In this document: one piece after another, positions 45,322-54,053 of the stretch
Layout of the letters: every line of letters begins with the position of its first letter
Numbering within the stretch: position 1 is the stretch's first letter
Assembly: GCA_963708865.1 (NCBI GenBank)
Contig: CAVPUC010000009.1
Span: 1-64,000 of the forward strand
Origin: DAIDKA01 sp963708865
GTDB lineage: Bacteria; Pseudomonadota; Gammaproteobacteria; Steroidobacterales; Steroidobacteraceae
Direction: 5' to 3'
DNA: 64,000 nucleotides
Program-made: the position numbers and the translations under genes
The notes under the pieces: model-generated
Seen by the model: the letters and a program-made list of their open reading frames with translations, nothing else
The model's database searches: none
What the model was told of the DNA's origin: nothing

Positions 45322-46545
45322 ATGAACCATCGGGTGGACGTGGCGATTGTCGGCGGTGGCGCCGCGGGCATCGCGGCGGCGCGGCGGCTCGCTGGCCTGC
45401 ACCGCTCCGTGCTGATCGTTGAGGCGTTGTCGCAGCTTGGCGGGCGCGCCCGCACGTCGATATTTCAAGGGCTGCCCTTGGATCTGGGTTGTGGCTGGCT
45501 GCATTCGGCCCGGCGCAACCCCTTGGCGATGCTCGCCGAGGCGCAGGCACAGGACCTTGATCGCAGTCGAGGCGCCTGGCATCAGCAACTGCGCAACATT
45601 CATTTTACGGCATCCGAGCAGCGCGAGGCCTGGACGGCATTCCAGCAATTGGGCGAGCGGTTGCGCCGGGATCCGCCCGCGAGCGATTGCGCCGCCGATG
45701 CGGTGGGGTCCGAGGATCGCTGGCGGCCCTTCATCGACGGCCTCAGCAGCTTCTTGAACGGAACCGAACTCGACCGACTCTCGGTGGCCGACTATTTGGC
45801 CTATGACGACGCGGCGACAGATGACAACTGGCGGCTGCCCAGTGGCTACGGCGCCTTCATCGCAGGACTCGGCGCGCACCTGCCGATAGCGCTCGACACC
45901 CCTGTCCACGCCATTTCCCAGGGCGCTGACATTGCGCTGGAAACTCCTGGTGGGACACTCCATGCGCGCGCGGCGATCATCACCGTCTCGAGTGCGGTAC
46001 TGGCACGGGACGGCATTCGTTTTACGCCCTCGATTGCTGATCATCTGCAGGCAGCGTCACGCCTGCCGCTGGGCCTGGCGGACAAGGTGTTCCTGTCACT
46101 CGGTGAGCCGGACGCAGTGCCGCCGGAATCACATCTCCTGGGGCGCTTCGATCGGGCGGCCACCGGCAGCTACTACCTGCGCCCGTTTGGCCGGCCGATC
46201 ATCGAGTGCTACCTCGGGGGCAGCTGGGCTCGGTCGCTCGAAGATGCCGGACCGCAGGCGGCCTTCGACTTCGCGATCGATGAGTTGCGGCAGCTCCTCG
46301 GTGAGCGTTTCGCTCGAACGCTGACACCGATCACCGCCACGCGCTGGGCCCATGAGCGAACCATCGGAGGCTCCTATAGCCATGCCCTCCCCGGCCATGC
46401 AGAGGCCCGAGCTGCGCTCGCGCGCCCCATTAGCGAGCGGCTTTGTCTTGCGGGGGAGGGCTGTTCGGAACGGGATTTCTCGACCGCGCACGGGGCGTGG
46501 CAAAGCGGCCTTGGGGCGGCGGATTGGGTGGAGCGCTTTCTTTAA
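45322..46545 (+). CDS. FAD-dependent amine oxidase-like oxidoreductase
   Basis: The 407-residue flavoenzyme of the monoamine oxidase superfamily begins MNHRVDVAIVGGGAAGIAAA, the FAD-binding Rossmann motif. An ARTSIFQGLPLDLGCGWLHS motif follows, typical of amine oxidases, and near the C-terminus the second FAD contact CLAGEGCSERDFSTAHGAWQ. A substrate-binding domain lies between. The substrate, an amine or polyamine, cannot be told. It is 27 bases after the DUF3175 gene on the same strand and convergent with DUF2269. Confidence 0.9.
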   Translation: MNHRVDVAIVGGGAAGIAAARRLAGLHRSVLIVEALSQLGGRARTSIFQGLPLDLGCGWLHSARRNPLAMLAEAQAQDLDRSRGAWHQQLRNIHFTASEQREAWTAFQQLGERLRRDPPASDCAADAVGSEDRWRPFIDGLSSFLNGTELDRLSVADYLAYDDAATDDNWRLPSGYGAFIAGLGAHLPIALDTPVHAISQGADIALETPGGTLHARAAIITVSSAVLARDGIRFTPSIADHLQAASRLPLGLADKVFLSLGEPDAVPPESHLLGRFDRAATGSYYLRPFGRPIIECYLGGSWARSLEDAGPQAAFDFAIDELRQLLGERFARTLTPITATRWAHERTIGGSYSHALPGHAEARAALARPISERLCLAGEGCSERDFSTAHGAWQSGLGAADWVERFL

Positions 46546-46547
46546 GA

Positions 46548-47018
46548 CTAAGTCGGCTTGGCGACCATCAGGTAGAACACCGCCATGACGCCGAGGAACG
46601 CCGGCCATCCGAGCTGCAGCCAGCGTCGATAATAGCGATGAAACTGCTCAGGCAGCGGCAGATGCGCGGCAGCGGCTACCCGTGCCAGATCCCGCATCTG
46701 CACCTGCAGCCACACGACCGGAAGCCAGCAGCAGCCAATGAGTCCATACAGTATGACCGAGGCGAGCAGCCACGGCGTACGCCACGAGTAGCCCAGCAGA
46801 ATCATGAGCGCAACGCCCGATGCGGGCTGGATGACGACGGCGCTGGCCGTGAACAGCAAGTCCGTCAGCACCACCTCACGGCTGACGGCGGCGATGTGGC
46901 GAGCGTCGCCCGTCCGGCACGCCCGCACCATGAAGAACGCGATCCCCGCCCCGGTCCCGAACAGCACCGTCGATGACAGGATGTGCAACCACTTGATGAA
47001 AAAGTACCCGTGACTCAT
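46548..47018 (-). CDS. DUF2269 family membrane protein
   Basis: The 156-residue inner-membrane protein has four helices and the DUF2269 pattern: FFIKWLHILSSTVLFGTGAG, then FFMVRACRTGD, VVIQPASGVALMILLGYSW and a closing WPAFLGVMAVFYLMVAKP. Its start overlaps the stop of the disrupted saccharopine-dehydrogenase-like gene by four bases, so they formed one operon. The IS upstream may now reduce its transcription. Confidence 0.87.
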   Translation of the reverse strand: MSHGYFFIKWLHILSSTVLFGTGAGIAFFMVRACRTGDARHIAAVSREVVLTDLLFTASAVVIQPASGVALMILLGYSWRTPWLLASVILYGLIGCCWLPVVWLQVQMRDLARVAAAAHLPLPEQFHRYYRRWLQLGWPAFLGVMAVFYLMVAKPT

Positions 47019-47786
47019 GGTTGCTCGAGGATCTGTGTGTGCATGTGCCAGCGCTTGAACTGCGGTGAGAACTCATCCAGCGATAACTCGCTCAGGCACG
47101 GGCGCGCGCCCAGGGCGGGCAGCTGACCGGCGGCAATTTTTCCGCCGAGCACGATGGCCGCCATGCACGGGATCTCAGGCCCCTTTTCCGCATCGGCGAT
47201 GAGCTGCCAGTCTCGCGACACCGGCCGCCCATGCGAGTCAGCGCCGCTGACCCGCACACGCATGCCTCCCAAGCGGCCGGCGAATCGATCCCAGAAGCCC
47301 GCAAAGCGCTCCAGCCGCGGCACGCAGCTCCTGATCGGCACGGGCACGCCGACCCGTCTGAGGCCCGCGAGGAGCGCGAGGGCAACATGTTGTGGCGCAA
47401 ATTCCAATGCCGCTTTGAACGTGACCGACTGAACCCCGGCATAATGTTCGGGCAACAGCTGCAGATCCGGCACATCACACCAGGCCGCGAGCCGGCGCCC
47501 GACGGCGAGGTCAACCGGTTCAAGTCCCATCCAGCCCCAGGCCTTTTCCCAACGTCCGGCCTGCCAGACCTCAAACGGGCGTCCCAGGTAGCTGAAAACC
47601 GCCGCCAGCGTCGCCGCGCCGCGCGGCGCGCGTTGTCCTGGCGCGATGACCACGTGAATGGCGGTCAAGCGCGTCATGCCGGCGCGCAGCGTGTCGATGA
47701 CTGCAGATGAAAGCGCCGGCAAAGTGCTCACCCCGGTAAGGGCCACCACCCCCGCTTGTCGCGCCAACTCATCAAGCTGCGCGCTA
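47015..47786 (-). pseudogene. Saccharopine-dehydrogenase-like protein, 3' part after IS insertion
   Basis: This is the C-terminal part of a saccharopine dehydrogenase-like NAD(P)-binding protein. It reads SAQLDELARQAGVVALTGVS, then TLPALSSAVIDTLR and a long catalytic-type C-terminal domain (WMGLEPVDLAVGRRLAAWCD, VPVPIRSCVPRLERFAG). It begins at the edge of the IS and has lost its start codon. When the IS and one CTAA copy are removed, it continues the N-terminal part (48937-49255) in frame as VAGF-SAQLDELARQ. The gene is inactivated by the IS. Its partner is the overlapping DUF2269 gene. Confidence 0.88.
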
Positions 47787-48932
47787 AGGAACGTCTGAAG
47801 AACTGGCTATGACGACGCCGTGTACAACGGATTTCGGCTCGCGAACGGCATCAGAGGCCGCTTTCGAGCCGGTCTGCGTTGCAAAACCGCAGTTCTGGCA
47901 GATTGCACCGACACTTGTCCTACGCATGCAGCAGTCTCCTGCGCACGATGAACAGGTTCGCCAGTGCAGCAGTCACTTCCAGCCGGTGCAGGTTCTTCGC
48001 AAGCCCGCGGTAGCGGACCTTCTGGAACCCGAACACCCGCTTGATCACCCCGATGGTGTGCTCAACCTTGGACCGGATGCTCGATTTGGTCCGGTTGATA
48101 GACTTGATCCGCTCATCGATCCGCTTGCCCCAGCGGTAGCGCTGGTTGGTAAAGTCCCGAGCCCGGGGCGCCGCCTTGCGCATCTGTTCACGCTGACCAC
48201 GGTAGGCTTGGTCACCCCACACCCGCGTCTCCTTGCCATGCAGCAGGTGCGGCAAAGCCAAGGCATCCGCCACATTCGCTGCAGACACCTTGATCGTGTG
48301 GATGATCTTGGTCTTGCTGTCCACCCCGATGTGCGCCTTCATGCCGAAGTACCACTGCTTGCCCTTGGCCGTCTGATGCATCTCAGGGTCGCGCTTGCCG
48401 TCCTGGTTCTTGGTGGAACTGGGCGCGCTGATGATCGTGGCATCCACAATGGTGCCGTTGCCCACCTTGATCCCGTTCTCCCGCAGATACGTGTTCATTG
48501 CCTTCAGCAGCGTCTTGCCCATGCCGTTGCGCTCCAGCAGATGGCGGAACTTGCACACCGTGGTCTCATCCGGAACCGGCTCTGCTCCCAGGTCTATACC
48601 GGCAAAACGACGCATCGAGGCGGAGTCGTACAGCGCTTCCTCCACCGCAGGATCGGAAAGGTTGAACCACAACTGCAGGAAGTAAATCCGCAGCATCCGC
48701 TCCAGCGGCACCGCAGGCCGCCCGCCTACTTCCCCAGTGCCCTTCGGGTAGATCGGCTCAATCGCCTCCCCAAGTTCCTTCCAGGGTACGACCCGGTCCA
48801 TCTCCGCCAGGAACTGCGCACGGCGTGTTGTCTTGCCGTATTTCTCAAATCCCGTCAGTGTCTGCTGCTTCATCGATGCGGCCCTCCGTACTTCGATTTT
48901 GCACCAAATGCGGCGGGTAAATCAGAGTGTCC
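47787..48932 (-). mobile_element. IS5-family insertion sequence (1146 bp) with 4-bp CTAA target duplication
   Basis: The element carries one transposase gene. Its ends read GGAACGTCTGAAGAA (left) and GGACACTCTGATTTA (right, inward), an imperfect inverted repeat with 9 of 15 positions alike. It is flanked by CTAA at 47783-47786 and CTAA at 48933-48936, a 4-bp duplication of the YTAR type usual for the IS5 group. It sits inside the saccharopine-dehydrogenase-like gene. Confidence 0.88.
47920..48873 (-). CDS. IS5-family transposase
   Basis: The 317-residue DDE transposase has an N-terminal DUF772-type domain (AEMDRVVPWKELGEAIEPIY, RMLRIYFLQLWFNLSDPAVE). Catalytic Asp residues occur in GTIVDATIISAPSS and VWGDQAYRGQ, and the Glu in SKVEHTIGVIKRVFGFQ. 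Full length with no frame break, so probably still active. The gene is co-oriented with the gene it interrupts. Confidence 0.95.
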   Translation of the reverse strand: MKQQTLTGFEKYGKTTRRAQFLAEMDRVVPWKELGEAIEPIYPKGTGEVGGRPAVPLERMLRIYFLQLWFNLSDPAVEEALYDSASMRRFAGIDLGAEPVPDETTVCKFRHLLERNGMGKTLLKAMNTYLRENGIKVGNGTIVDATIISAPSSTKNQDGKRDPEMHQTAKGKQWYFGMKAHIGVDSKTKIIHTIKVSAANVADALALPHLLHGKETRVWGDQAYRGQREQMRKAAPRARDFTNQRYRWGKRIDERIKSINRTKSSIRSKVEHTIGVIKRVFGFQKVRYRGLAKNLHRLEVTAALANLFIVRRRLLHA

Positions 48933-48936
48933 CTAA

Positions 48937-49255
48937 ATCCTGCGACGAATGCCCGGCCATCAGCAAGATCCAGATAGTGCGCGCCGGTGTTGATGGCCGC
49001 CCGCGCCACGGCGTAATCCTGGCCCTGGAAGGGTCCCGCACAGTGAATGACGAGCGCGGGTGCCAGTTCCCGCAACCGCGCGGTGAGCTCCGGCGCACGC
49101 AGGTCGAGGGGGAGGATGCAAACTTGGGGCGCGCCAGGGTTCGGCGTGCCGCGCCGGCCGGCACAGAGCACTTGCATCGTGGGCTCGCGTTGCAACGCCC
49201 GCACGATGCGCGCGCCGAAGTTGCCACTGGCGCCCAGCACCAGGATACGCGTCAT
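48937..49255 (-). pseudogene. Saccharopine-dehydrogenase-like protein, 5' part before IS insertion
   Basis: The N-terminal Rossmann domain starts MTRILVLGASGNFGARIVRA and continues VLCAGRRG, then CAGPFQGQDYAVARAAINTG and AHYLDLADGRAFVAGF, all typical of saccharopine dehydrogenase-like reductases. The reading frame runs on into the IS end and stops there. The 3' part lies beyond the IS at 47015-47786. Oxidised substrate unknown. It is divergent from the GST gene. Confidence 0.88.
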
Positions 49256-49384
49256 GCTGAAGGGCTAAGCAGGCCGGTCATTCCCCAGAATACAAGCTTG
49301 CGGTGTGGTTTGGCATGCGCTGAATGGTGCGCCGCAGTGGCATCCGTGCAGTATATTCGGCAGCACCGTTTCGAAGGACATGCC

Positions 49385-49990
49385 ATGAAGCTGTACCATT
49401 TTCCGGTATCAACGTTTTCGCGGCGCGTGCGCGTGGCGCTGCTCGAGAAGCACATCTCCTGTGAGCTCATCGAGGTCGACCTGCCCAACGGCAAGCAAAA
49501 GGAGCCGTGGTACGCGGCGCTTAATCCCTACATGAAGGTGCCGACTCTGGTCGACGGTGAGCTGACGTTGTACGAGTCCGCGGCGATTCTCGCGTATCTG
49601 GAGGCGACTCATCCAACGCCCGCCCTCACGCCGCCCGATGTTCGCGGCCGCGCGCTCGTCGACATGCAGGTGCGTCTGTGCGATGCCCAGGTGGGCCGCT
49701 ACGCCGGCGCCATCCTGTTTCCGAAACGCTTCTTGCCTGAAGCGCGTTGGGATCGGGTCGCGATGGCCACGGCCCGAGAGGAACTCAACCGGCACTTCAC
49801 GCTAGTCGAGCAGGAGTTGGGCGATCGGCAATACCTCGTCGGGGACGCCTTCACGCTTGCCGATGTTGCCTATCTGCCCTTCCTGCACTTTCTTGCAATG
49901 ATGGATGTGCTGGCGGGACCACGGGTGCAGGCCTGGGCCGATCGGGTGCTCGCCCGGCCGAGTGCCCGAGCGACAGTGCCCGCACGATAG
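49385..49990 (+). CDS. Glutathione S-transferase
   Basis: The 201-residue cytosolic enzyme starts MKLYHFPVSTFSRRVRVALL, a thioredoxin-like N-domain with a Ser in the usual catalytic position, followed by NPYMKVPTLVDGELTLYESA (cis-Pro and glutathione-binding ESA). A helical C-terminal domain includes DAFTLADVAYLPFLHFLA. AAGGA precedes ATG 49385. It conjugates or reduces electrophiles with glutathione; the class is uncertain. It is divergent from the disrupted saccharopine-dehydrogenase-like gene. Confidence 0.93.
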   Translation: MKLYHFPVSTFSRRVRVALLEKHISCELIEVDLPNGKQKEPWYAALNPYMKVPTLVDGELTLYESAAILAYLEATHPTPALTPPDVRGRALVDMQVRLCDAQVGRYAGAILFPKRFLPEARWDRVAMATAREELNRHFTLVEQELGDRQYLVGDAFTLADVAYLPFLHFLAMMDVLAGPRVQAWADRVLARPSARATVPAR

Positions 49991-49998
49991 CGGATGCG

Positions 49999-50556
49999 CT
50001 AGGCATGCTTCACGAACTTCAGCGCCACCGAATTCATGCAATAGCGCAGGCCCGTCGGACGCGGGCCGTCATCGAAGACATGGCCTAAATGCGCATCGCA
50101 ACGCGTGCAGCGAATCTCGGTGCGCACTTCACCGAAACTGGTATCCGATTTCTCGACCACATTCTGCTTGGCGATCGGCTGCCAGAAGCTGGGCCAGCCC
50201 GTGCCGGAGTCAAACTTGGTGTCCGAGCTGTACAAGGCGGTGTCGCAGCACAGGCAGCGGAACAGGCCGCGGTTGTGCTCGTTGTTCAAAGGACCGCTGA
50301 ACGGCAGCTCGGTGCCCGCGTGACGGGTCACGTTATAGGAGGCGGGCGGCAGCAGCGCGCGCCACTCCGCATCGGTCTTGACGACCTTGTCCACCAGCAT
50401 CGGTCCTTGGTTTACGCCCGCATCGGTGAACACCACGATGGTGACCTTGCCGGGCGCTGCGGCTGCGGTCGCAGCCGTTGCGGCGCGCGATCTGGCGAGT
50501 AACCCAAGGCCACCCGCGGCAAGCATTGACGCTAACAGGGTTCTTCGGTTCTGCAT
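49999..50556 (-). CDS. msrB: Exported peptide-methionine (R)-S-oxide reductase
   Basis: The 185-residue MsrB reduces the R-sulfoxide of methionine in proteins. The export leader MQNRRTLLASMLAAGGLGLL has a twin-arginine-like start, so it acts in the periplasm. Catalytic Cys is in LRYCMNSVALKF. Zinc ligands occur as CLCC and CTRC, and the substrate block is FDSGTGWPSFWQP. It is the last gene of msrA-dipZ-msrB, 17 bases after the dipZ stop. Confidence 0.95.
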   Translation of the reverse strand: MQNRRTLLASMLAAGGLGLLARSRAATAATAAAAPGKVTIVVFTDAGVNQGPMLVDKVVKTDAEWRALLPPASYNVTRHAGTELPFSGPLNNEHNRGLFRCLCCDTALYSSDTKFDSGTGWPSFWQPIAKQNVVEKSDTSFGEVRTEIRCTRCDAHLGHVFDDGPRPTGLRYCMNSVALKFVKHA

Positions 50557-50573
50557 GACAGTTCTCCGCTCCT

Positions 50574-50944
50574 TCAGCCAAAAGTAAACGCGAAGGCCTC
50601 AACTCCTGAGTCCAGGAATTGAATCTCCACCGTATGTTCCTCGCCGGGATGGGCCAGGCGGATCAGCTGGTACAGCCGCTGCTCGGTCACGACGCCGGTG
50701 CCATCGGCGCTGATGTCCGCACCCTTGTTGTCACCGGGGTCGGCGCCATCCAGCCGTACTTTGAAGTGTACCGCGTGGCCATTCTTCATGGGCCCCAACA
50801 CCAGGTGCAGGTCGCGGCCGTTGAAGCGATACACGATCCTGCCATGGGGCTGCTGCAGTACCGCGCCCTCTTCGGTCACCGTCCAGCGACCGCCGAGTGC
50901 CCACTGGTCGGCGCTCAGCTTCTCCGGCACGGTGTACGTTGGCC
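50574..50944 (-). CDS. DipZ-like protein, 3' part (C-terminal beta domain)
   Basis: This is the third segment of the dipZ-like gene, in a separate frame. It reads PTYTVPEKLSADQWALGGRW, then LQQPHGRIVYRFNGRDLHLV and a closing HTVEIQFLDSGVEAFAFTFG, matching the carbohydrate-binding-like C-terminal domain of DipZ proteins. The frame joins the thioredoxin segment by a one-base change near 50940-50948 (KKDKP to PTYTV). Confidence 0.82.
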
Positions 50945-51372
50945 GGCTTGTCCTTCTTGACCGCTTCGGGTGATGAGAAATGCGCGGCACGCGCATAACC
51001 CACGTAGGTCTCCGGGGAGATCTGGTAGAGGTTGCTCGCGGCTGCCTGCACCCCTTGGGCGCTCACCTGCGCCAGACCCGGCGTCACATCCTTGGCGCCC
51101 GCCTCCTTCAGCAGCTGCTTGATGATCCGCTCGGAGTCATCGTATTCGCCCTCGCCGAAGTGGTGGTGACGGATGGTGCCGGTGCCGTCGATGAAGTAGA
51201 GCGCGGGCCAATACTGATTGTTGAACGCACTCCAGATCTTGTAGTCGCTGTCGACCGCGACAGGGTAGGTGACGCCCAGATCCTTGGTGGCCTTCTCGAC
51301 ATTACCGACGACTCGCTCGAAGGCGAACTCCGGGGTATGCACGCCGATGACGACCAGCCCCGCCGGCCCATA
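50944..51372 (-). CDS. DipZ-like protein, middle part (thioredoxin domain)
   Basis: The segment continues the thioredoxin-like domain: GPAGLVVIGVHTPEFAFERV, NQYWPALYFIDGTGTIRHHH and FGEGEYDDSERIIKQLLKE. It is followed by a linker LYQISPETYVGYARAAHFSS. It joins the upstream segment if one A is removed from AAGATATGGG (51369-51375). Confidence 0.85.
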
Positions 51373-52352
51373 TCTTCTGCGCCCAGGCCTTGATGTAGGG
51401 CAGCTCGCGCAGGCAGTTGATGCACGAGTACGTCCAGAAGTCGACGAGCACGACCTTGCCGCGCAGGCCTTCGGCCGTGAGCGGCCCTGAATTGAGCCAC
51501 GCCACCGCCCCATCCAAGGGCGGCATCGGCCCTTCGGCCGGCAAGCCGGGCGCGGCGCCCTTCGCTGCCATCATCATGGCCCCGCCGGCATTGCCGTCGG
51601 CTACCGCGGGGCCCGACGACATCGCCGCTGGCGGATGAATCTTCTCGAGCAGCGATTGCTCAAGCGAATTGGTGCCGTTCAAGGACAGCCGCGTGAGAAT
51701 GCCCGTGTCCCAGCCCAGTGCGATCGCGGCAACCGCTGCGAGCACCAGCACGCCGAGCCCGCGCCGCACCCACTCCCCGGCGCCGAGCGAGTTCTTGAAC
51801 GCGCGCACCACCCGGCCGCCGGCCAGCATCACGATGGCCAGAGAGGCCGCGGCGCCCGCCGCATAGGACAACAACAGCAACGTGGTGCGCGGGTTCGGGC
51901 CGCTCAATGCGGCGCCCGTCAGAATCAAGCCGAGGATGGGTCCGGCACAAGGCGCCCACAGAAAGCCGGTCGCAAACCCCAGCAGCAAGGACTGCACGAC
52001 GCTCGCCCGACCTTCGCGCTCACCGGAAGCCAGCACCCGGTTGCCGAACGCGACGAGCGGCCGGGAGGCCCAGTCGGCGAGCCGTCGTGACAACAGCGCC
52101 AGTCCAAAGACGGTCAGCATCGCCAGCGCCGCCCAGCGGCCCCAGGAGTTCACGCGCACCGCCCAGGAGCCTCCCACCGCCGCGAGCGTCGCAACGGCGG
52201 CAAAGGTCAGCGCCATGCCGATGAGCAACGGCAGCGTGCTGCTCGCGAAGGAGCGGCCGCCGCGGGCGAAGACGAACGGAAGCACCGGCAGAATGCACGG
52301 ACTGACGATGGTCAGCGCGCCCACCCAGGAACGCCAGAAGAGCCAGAACCAT
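51370..52352 (-). CDS. dipZ: DipZ-like CcdA-thioredoxin protein, 5' part
   Basis: The first segment holds the CcdA/DsbD-type transmembrane electron carrier (about six helices; LTIVSPCILPVLPFVFARGG and LLGFATGFLWAPCAGPILGL with the two membrane cysteines). It then reaches the start of a TlpA-like thioredoxin domain with CxxC (VDFWTYSCINCLRELPYIKA). Electrons pass from cytoplasmic thioredoxin across the membrane to the periplasmic domain. ATG 52352 reads MVLALLAFLGG, but the frame joins LTIVSPC only after removing one G near 52320. A GTG at 52324 could also serve as start. The gene lies 9 bases after msrA. Confidence 0.88.
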
Positions 52353-52361
52353 GAAGACTCT

Positions 52362-53090
52362 CTACTGCTTAAGTCCCGTGACCGTCACGGCCTTCGCCTG
52401 ATAAAGGACAGGCAGCAGCTTCTGGAAATTACGGATCTTCGGCAGGTCGTTGTAGACGATGTACGGGTTGCTCGGGTTCAGCAGCAGATAGTCCTGATGA
52501 TAGCCCTCGGCCGGGTAGAAACCGTGCAGCGGCGAGACCTGTGTGACGATGGGTGCGCCAAAGATACCGGTCTTGCCCAGTTGCGCGATGTAGCTCTCGG
52601 CGACCTTCTTCTGCTCATCATTGGCGTAGAAGATCACGCCGCGATATTGAGTGCCCACGTCGGGACCCTGGCGATTCAATTCCGTCGGATTGGTGGCCAC
52701 TGAAAAGTAGACCTGCAGGATCTGTCCGTAAGTGACGCGCTGTGGGTCGTAGGTGATCTGCACGGACTCGGCATGGCCGGTATGGCCGTCGCTGACCACT
52801 TCGTAGCTCGCGGTGTCCTTGGCGCCGCCCGCGTAGCCGGACAGCACCTGGTGCACGCCCACCAGATGCTGGAATACCCCCTGCACTCCCCAGAAGCACC
52901 CGCCGGAGAGCACCGCGGTCTGGAGCGGGCCCGCAGACTTGGCAGCATCAAGAGCCGGAGGCGGTATCGTGAACGCGGGCTCGGCCGCAGAGGCCCCCAG
53001 CGGCGCGAGTATGGCGCAGAGCAGGCCGCCCACAATCGCGCGGCCGGCCGCCGCCTTAAACTTTATTAATAAACCTGACTTTAGCGACAT
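52362..53090 (-). CDS. msrA: Exported peptide-methionine (S)-S-oxide reductase
   Basis: The 242-residue MsrA reduces the S-sulfoxide of methionine. A signal peptide (AIVGGLLCAILAPLGASAAE) sends it to the periplasm. The catalytic motif is LSGGCFWGVQGVFQHL; other markers are GYAGG, GHAESVQITYDP, GTQYRGVIFY and EGYHQDYLLLNPSNPYIVYN. ATG 53090 with GAGG upstream is preferred; the frame is open farther upstream. First gene of msrA-dipZ-msrB. Confidence 0.95.
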   Translation of the reverse strand: MSLKSGLLIKFKAAAGRAIVGGLLCAILAPLGASAAEPAFTIPPPALDAAKSAGPLQTAVLSGGCFWGVQGVFQHLVGVHQVLSGYAGGAKDTASYEVVSDGHTGHAESVQITYDPQRVTYGQILQVYFSVATNPTELNRQGPDVGTQYRGVIFYANDEQKKVAESYIAQLGKTGIFGAPIVTQVSPLHGFYPAEGYHQDYLLLNPSNPYIVYNDLPKIRNFQKLLPVLYQAKAVTVTGLKQ

Positions 53091-53216
53091 TTTTGAATCC
53101 TCAACTGGGCATCGGTCCGGTACTGGTAAAGACCGGTCCGGAAGGCGGGAAATTACAGGATATACCCCGCTGCCAAGGGGAACTAGGTGGGCGTGGATGG
53201 CCTGATCACAGCGCCT

Positions 53217-53495
53217 CATCAGCCAGCGGTGCCGGAAGCACTGGCTCGCCTGCAGCGCCCGTGTGTGTGCTGATTCGCAATCGCGCCGCCGGGCGGGGGC
53301 GCAGCAACGCCAACTCATGGCAGAGCGGGATAGTCAATCGGCCCGCCCAGGATCACCAACAGATCGGCCGTCAATGGATCGAGATCCTGCAGTGCCGAGG
53401 GACAGGCGTCCACGCACTGGGCGCTCAAGCCCCCGCTCTGGCCAACACACCCGCCAAGGATCCCAAGTCCTCGAACGCGACAGGGTGATCGCCAC
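53217..53495 (-). pseudogene. Class-I glutamine amidotransferase remnant
   Basis: Fragments in changing frames match the N-terminal half of GMP-synthase-like glutamine amidotransferases: HPVAFEDLGSLAGVLARAGA, then one base on AQCVDACPSALQDLDPL and TADLLVILGGPIDYPAL, then in another frame HELALLRPRPAARL. The catalytic Cys region (GICLG) and most of the rest are missing. No start or ribosome site exists. Several frame changes and the deletion make it a true remnant. It lies between the msrA promoter side and the cupin gene. The call rests on recalled family sequence. Confidence 0.6.
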
Positions 53496-53521
53496 CACGT
53501 TCGGCGCGTCGGACTTCGTCC

Positions 53522-54037
53522 TCAGCGCATCAGCTCCAGGGGTTTGGGCAGCATCCTGAGCAGCTCATCGCCGAATTGCGCATCGATGTGAAAGAAGGCC
53601 ATTCGCGCCGGCTCGCTCGCACGGTTCTCCCAGGCGTGATCCGTTCCCCGCTGCACGACCACATCGCCCTGCCGCAAGGTGACCTCGCTGTCATCCAGTA
53701 CCAGCACGATCTCGCCGTTGATCACGACGACGTAATCGATGGTGCTGGTCCGGTGCATCACGGTGCGCTTGCCGCCCTTGCCAGGCGGGTAGATCTCAAT
53801 GATGCGCAGCAGGTGACCCGACGTCGGCATGATGGTGAAGGCGCGTTGGTTCGGTTCGCTCTCCGCCGCACTCAGTAACGGAACCGGTCGCGTGCAATTC
53901 CAGATCTCAAAGAAATCGGCGCCGACCTCCGGGCCGTGCATGGAATGGTGTTGTGGCGGCGGCCCATCCGACAGCACCACTGACTTGCCGCTCTGGTCGT
54001 GTCCCGTGACGACGCGTCGTGGCGGGGAATCCTTCAT
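53522..54037 (-). CDS. Cupin domain protein
   Basis: The 171-residue soluble single-cupin protein starts at ATG 54037 with GGAG eight bases upstream. The cupin motifs are weakly conserved: YPPGKGGKRTVMHRTSTIDY, VVVINGEIVLVLDDSEVTLR and GDVVVQRGTDHAWENRASEP, giving likely metal ligands His, Glu and His. Ligand or reaction unknown. It follows the S9 peptidase gene by 16 bases and is probably its operon partner. Confidence 0.88.
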   Translation of the reverse strand: MKDSPPRRVVTGHDQSGKSVVLSDGPPPQHHSMHGPEVGADFFEIWNCTRPVPLLSAAESEPNQRAFTIMPTSGHLLRIIEIYPPGKGGKRTVMHRTSTIDYVVVINGEIVLVLDDSEVTLRQGDVVVQRGTDHAWENRASEPARMAFFHIDAQFGDELLRMLPKPLELMR

Positions 54038-54053
54038 AGTCTGTCTCCGACAG

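Noticed and set aside
47809..48936. 375-codon open frame antisense to the transposase
   Set aside because: It spans the IS and reads as antisense of conserved DDE motifs; no independent support.
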